NCBI GenBank assembly: GCA_937898535.1
Contig: CALDKP010000259.1
Location: 1 to 10,405 of the forward strand
Length of the DNA: 10,405 nucleotides
Source: an uncultured Sphingomonadales bacterium
GTDB lineage: Bacteria; Pseudomonadota; Alphaproteobacteria; Sphingomonadales; Sphingomonadaceae
Direction of reading: 5' to 3'
Shown: piece by piece, positions 7,685 through 10,405 of the stretch
Layout: every line of letters starts with the position of its first letter
Position numbering within the stretch: the stretch's first letter is position 1
Program-made: the position numbers and the translations under genes
The notes under the pieces: model-generated
What the model saw: the letters and a program-made list of their open reading frames with translations, nothing else
What the model was told of the DNA's origin: nothing
Database searches by the model: none

Positions 7685-8601
7685 GGTCGGCTCTGACCTG
7701 CGACGTCGCGTTCGATGAAGGCGCGGTAGAGATTTTGAAGACGTTCGACGACGGGCCCCTTTCCATCGGTCAATACACGGCCATCGATGGTATGCGCGGG
7801 AACAACTCCGGCGAAGGTTCCGGTCACAAACGCTTCATCCGCACCATAGACATCAGTCAGTGAGAAGTTCCGTTCGAAAACGGGAATATCATTCTCCCGG
7901 CACAGGCGGATGACGTTCGCGCGCGTGATGCCGGCGAGGCAGTAATCGCCGGTGGAGGTCCACACTTCTCCTTTACGGACGATGAAAAAATGGGTCGAAT
8001 TGCATGTGGCGACAAAGCCGTGCGGGTCGAGCATCAAGGCTTCGTCTGCGCCGGCGTTAGCAGCCTGAATGCAAGCGGTGATGCAATTGAGTTTGCTATG
8101 CGAATTGAGCTTGGGATCCTGCACCGCCGGATCACCGCGACGGACGTGGACGGTAAACAGTGACAGGCCGCGATCAACCGTTGCGGGAAGCGGGTCTTTA
8201 TATTCGGCAATAATGACAATGGTCGCGGGTGAGACGACCACACGTGGATCTTGGTACGGCGTTGACCGGATGCCACGCGTGACCATCAGCCGGATATGGC
8301 ATTTGTCCATCTGGTTCGCATCGATGGTCGCATAAAGGCGCGCCTTCATTTCATCGCGGGAAATGCCGATATCCATGGCAATTGCCTTTGCGCCTTCCCA
8401 TAAACGATCAAGATGCTGGTCCAAAAAGGCCATCCGCCCTGCGTGAACGCGAATTCCTTCCCAAACTCCGTCACCCAGCATGAAGCCGCTGTCAAAGACG
8501 GAGACCATCGCCTGCGCACGGGGCGTAAGCTGACCATTAACGTTGATGAGGATCGCGTCATTGCGCGAATCAGAGACGAAATCATGAGTTCCAAGTGCCA
8601 T
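7681..8601 (-). CDS. Class IV (fold-type IV) PLP aminotransferase, branched-chain/D-amino-acid transaminase-like
   Basis: 306 residues from ATG 8601. VSVFDSGFMLGDGVWEGIRV (33-52) is the family N-terminal signature, SKLN at 169-172 supplies the PLP-binding K170, and LAGITR (222-227) is the cofactor phosphate-binding turn. The overall length fits IlvE, D-amino-acid transaminase and aminodeoxychorismate lyase. The class IV signature segment is odd: GFVATCNSTHFF (195-206) has Thr199 where the family normally has the Glu that pairs with the PLP ring nitrogen, and His204 where Asn is usual. The rest of the signature (VWT at 213-215, LAGITR) is intact, and the codons differ by more than one base from Glu codons, so a sequencing slip is unlikely. 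The amino donor cannot be called. The stop overlaps the sulfotransferase-like start. No clear ribosome site was seen upstream. Annotation as ilvE would be unsafe. Confidence 0.88.
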   Translation of the reverse strand: MALGTHDFVSDSRNDAILINVNGQLTPRAQAMVSVFDSGFMLGDGVWEGIRVHAGRMAFLDQHLDRLWEGAKAIAMDIGISRDEMKARLYATIDANQMDKCHIRLMVTRGIRSTPYQDPRVVVSPATIVIIAEYKDPLPATVDRGLSLFTVHVRRGDPAVQDPKLNSHSKLNCITACIQAANAGADEALMLDPHGFVATCNSTHFFIVRKGEVWTSTGDYCLAGITRANVIRLCRENDIPVFERNFSLTDVYGADEAFVTGTFAGVVPAHTIDGRVLTDGKGPVVERLQNLYRAFIERDVAGQSRP

Positions 8602-8767
8602 GTCTCTGACCGTAACGTTGGCGGGGAGTGTGCGTCAAATAGGAACGCGCAGTAAGGCGCAAACGAGCAGCCTAGCTGTATATTGCCTTAGACCCCATCG
8701 CCGAGGAGACACACATTCTGGCGGGGAATATTGATCAGCTGTCTTTCGGGGTTAGAAAACGCGGTCT

Positions 8768-9235
8768 TTATACATCAACGAAATAATCAAGTGACCCATC
8801 TTCCCGGATAATCGAATGGTCCTGGAAAGAGGCAAATAGGAAAAAGTCGGCCCCAGTCATAACATTGTGGGTCACGCCGGCAGGGAAAACAGCTTTATCG
8901 GTGCTACCCAGTTCAATTGATTGGTCTCCAATGACGGCTGTGCCCGACCCTTCGATCCCATATACATACGCGGTTGCAAGCTTGTGGTAATGGGGGCCGA
9001 GCTCGCGCCTGGATTCTAATAGGAAAAGATCGATATGGCGGTGGCTGGTCGGTAACTCGTCCAGCAATGCTTCGGTGATTGCTATAGTGATCACCGTCGA
9101 ACCATTGGGTGCCTTTTGAGCCTGCGCGCCAACAAATGGTGGCTGCTCTGCAAATGACAAGTCACCCCGGCAAATTTCGCTGGCGTGCTGTTCGAACACA
9201 TTGAGGATGTGGCTGATCGCCATGTCGTCCATCAT
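8768..9235 (-). CDS. Small cupin-domain protein
   Basis: 155 residues. ATG 9235 starts one base after the deformylase TAA; in-frame ATGs at 9232 and 9223 are alternatives, and none has a strong ribosome site, so reinitiation or coupling is likely. A single cupin barrel spans about residues 65-138. Motif 1 is GPHYHKLATAYVYGIEGSG (80-98), with metal ligands H82 and H84 but no Glu at the usual position four or five residues later. Motif 2 is AVFPAGVTHNV (115-125) with H123. This leaves three His ligands, which could still bind a metal, as in thiol dioxygenases, but the protein is short and lacks other marks of those enzymes. No signal peptide. The function is unknown; it could be an isomerase, dioxygenase or ligand-binding cupin. 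Co-transcription with peptide deformylase is the main clue from context. Confidence 0.8.
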   Translation of the reverse strand: MMDDMAISHILNVFEQHASEICRGDLSFAEQPPFVGAQAQKAPNGSTVITIAITEALLDELPTSHRHIDLFLLESRRELGPHYHKLATAYVYGIEGSGTAVIGDQSIELGSTDKAVFPAGVTHNVMTGADFFLFASFQDHSIIREDGSLDYFVDV

Positions 9236-9236
9236 G

Positions 9237-9755
9237 TTACCATAAAACTGGCAGCGTGTCGGTAAAGCCGAAACGCGTCAGATCGCTGATCTTCGTTGGG
9301 TATAATATGCCTTGGAGATGATCGCACTCATGCTGGACTACGCGCGCATGAAATCCCTCGGCCACCCGATCAATCCTGTCTCCGTCGATCGTGTAGCCGG
9401 TATAGCGGATGGATCGAAAGCGGGGCACTTCACCGCGCAGTCCTGGCACCGACAGGCAACCCTCCCAGCCATTTTCGGTTTCGGCATTCATCGCAGTGAT
9501 TTCAGGGTTTATCAAAACCGTTTCAGGAACAGGCGGCGCGTCGGGATAACGCTGGTTTTTCTCAAATCCAAAAATGACCACCTGAAGCGGTTCTGCGATT
9601 TGCGGCGCCGCCAAGCCTGCGCCATCATGCGCGCGCATTGTATCGAACATGTCGTCGACAAGCGTTTTCAGCGCGGCCGTTCCGAATGCGGATACCGGTT
9701 GAGATGGTACCAATAAACGCGGGTCTCCCATCTTTAAGATCTGCCTAATCGCCAT
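9237..9755 (-). CDS. def: Peptide deformylase
   Basis: 172 residues from ATG 9755; an in-frame TTG at 9785 would add ten residues without family character. All three deformylase motifs are present: GAGLAAPQ (residues 45-52), EGCLS (98-102) and HECDH (142-146). C100, H142 and H146 bind the catalytic metal and E143 is the catalytic acid/base. The enzyme removes the formyl group from the N-terminal methionine of new proteins at the ribosome. The C-terminus (LYPTKISDLTRFGFTDTLPV) is normal for bacterial enzymes. The gene lacks the common neighbour fmt and is instead followed after 1 nt by a cupin gene, so it may be a second deformylase copy; the genome would have to show that. It is divergent from eutB, with 107 bp between the start codons. 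Confidence 0.95.
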   Translation of the reverse strand: MAIRQILKMGDPRLLVPSQPVSAFGTAALKTLVDDMFDTMRAHDGAGLAAPQIAEPLQVVIFGFEKNQRYPDAPPVPETVLINPEITAMNAETENGWEGCLSVPGLRGEVPRFRSIRYTGYTIDGDRIDRVAEGFHARVVQHECDHLQGILYPTKISDLTRFGFTDTLPVLW

Positions 9756-9862
9756 GCCTTTTCTCTGCCAATTCCGTTCATTCAAAGAGATTTAAGTGTA
9801 GCATGTCGTAGATAGCGATGCTAATTTTTCGAGGGATAATTTCAGCTTTTGGGAGTAACTAC
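9756..9862. other. Divergent intergenic region between def and eutB
   Basis: These 107 bases must carry the promoters for both genes. GGGAG at 9851-9855 is a clear ribosome site 7 nt before the eutB GTG. An AT-rich stretch with GATAAT at 9835-9840 could serve as a -10 element, but no good -35 partner was found. Confidence 0.4.
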
Positions 9863-10405
9863 GTGGATCTCGAGGGCAAGTTATCACGACATAATGTTTT
9901 GCAGCCTGAGCCGGCGAACGGATTCACCGGATGCGCAACGTCGGCACCTGTCGATGTTGGTTACGCAAAAGCGACACGCCTCGGGTTAGTCGACTATTTG
10001 AAATCTTCGCCGGACGGATGGTCGATAGACAGTTTTGCCAATTGGGTTGGTGCTGCCAACGCCTTCAAAGAAGGCGATGCCATCATCGGCGTTGCGGCAA
10101 AAGACGATGAGCACCGGACGTTCGCACGCATGCTGCTGGCAAACACGCGGCTTGACCAGATCGATGCTAATCCGATTTTCAGCGACGATCTGCATCGGGC
10201 AATCATCTCGATTGTTGATGAAAATATCGCTGATACTTTGCGGGATTGGACCCTTGGCGAGCTACGGGACTACCTACTGGCCAAGGAAGAAGCGGACATA
10301 AAAGCAATCATGCCGGGGCTCTCCAGTGACGTCATCGGATGCGTGGTAAAGCTGTTATCGGATGAGAATTTGACAGTCATTTCGTCAAAAATCTTCAATC
10401 CTTTG
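9863..10405 (+). CDS. eutB: Ethanolamine ammonia-lyase large subunit, N-terminal part (cut off by the window edge)
   Basis: 181 open codons from GTG 9863 to the window end. GTG is chosen because GGGAG sits 7 nt upstream; an in-frame ATG at 9818 would add 15 residues but has a poor ribosome site. Residues 68-180 align with the EutB N-terminal domain: FKEGDAIIGVAA corresponds to LRSGDVLAGVAA of E. coli EutB, DWTLGELRDYLLAKEE to NWSISELREYVLSDE, and GLSSDVIGCVVKLLSDENL to the GLTSEVVAAVAKICSNADL segment. EutB with EutC forms the adenosylcobalamin enzyme that converts ethanolamine to acetaldehyde and ammonia. The catalytic barrel and cobalamin region lie beyond the edge, so activity cannot be judged. 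The N-terminus is about 40 residues longer than that of E. coli EutB. eutC would be expected next downstream. Confidence 0.85.
   Translation, partial: MDLEGKLSRHNVLQPEPANGFTGCATSAPVDVGYAKATRLGLVDYLKSSPDGWSIDSFANWVGAANAFKEGDAIIGVAAKDDEHRTFARMLLANTRLDQIDANPIFSDDLHRAIISIVDENIADTLRDWTLGELRDYLLAKEEADIKAIMPGLSSDVIGCVVKLLSDENLTVISSKIFNPL

Noticed and set aside
8631..8636. TTGACG upstream of the aminotransferase, read as a -35 box.
   Set aside because: At 17 nt spacing the -10 position reads TTACGG, which does not resemble a promoter.
9312..9716. A 134-codon plus-strand frame.
   Set aside because: It is antisense to peptide deformylase, whose three catalytic motifs are intact on the other strand.

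Overview
The window comes from a bacterial chromosome of moderate GC content. Gene density, short or overlapping junctions, use of ATG, GTG and TTG starts, and the protein families present (DUF2141, an ACS-type MFS permease, a stand-alone EutB) suggest an alphaproteobacterium, most likely Sphingomonadales. That placement is an inference from general gene character; there is no rRNA or marker gene to settle it. No tRNA, rRNA, IS element or CRISPR array was seen.

Layout. (a) 1-3222, minus strand: a four-gene operon, read right to left as GT2 glycosyltransferase, flippase-like membrane protein of the lysylphosphatidylglycerol-synthase TM type, secreted DUF2141 protein, and GT4 glycosyltransferase (runs off the left edge). 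All three junctions are ATGA stop/start overlaps. It looks like an envelope glycan or glycolipid unit. (b) 3223-3582: a 360-bp divergent promoter region with repeated TTGTGACA boxes and a small palindrome. (c) 3583-4470, plus strand: a single GNAT acetyltransferase with a second C-terminal domain. (d) 4518-8601, minus strand: class IV aminotransferase, coupled sulfotransferase-like protein, a hairpin, then TauE/SafE permease and ACS-family MFS permease. (e) 8768-9755, minus strand: peptide deformylase followed after 1 nt by a small cupin. (f) From 9863, plus strand: the N-terminal part of the large subunit of ethanolamine ammonia-lyase (EutB), running off the right edge.

Two genes cut by the window edges (GT4 on the left, EutB on the right) are easily missed because no stop codon closes them; both were confirmed by translating the bases. 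The most interesting points are the tight pairing of the sulfotransferase-like protein with an aminotransferase, which matches a fusion known from plants as I recall it; the atypical PLP-site residues of that aminotransferase; and the four-gene coupled glycan operon. No defence system or other clearly undescribed machine was recognised.
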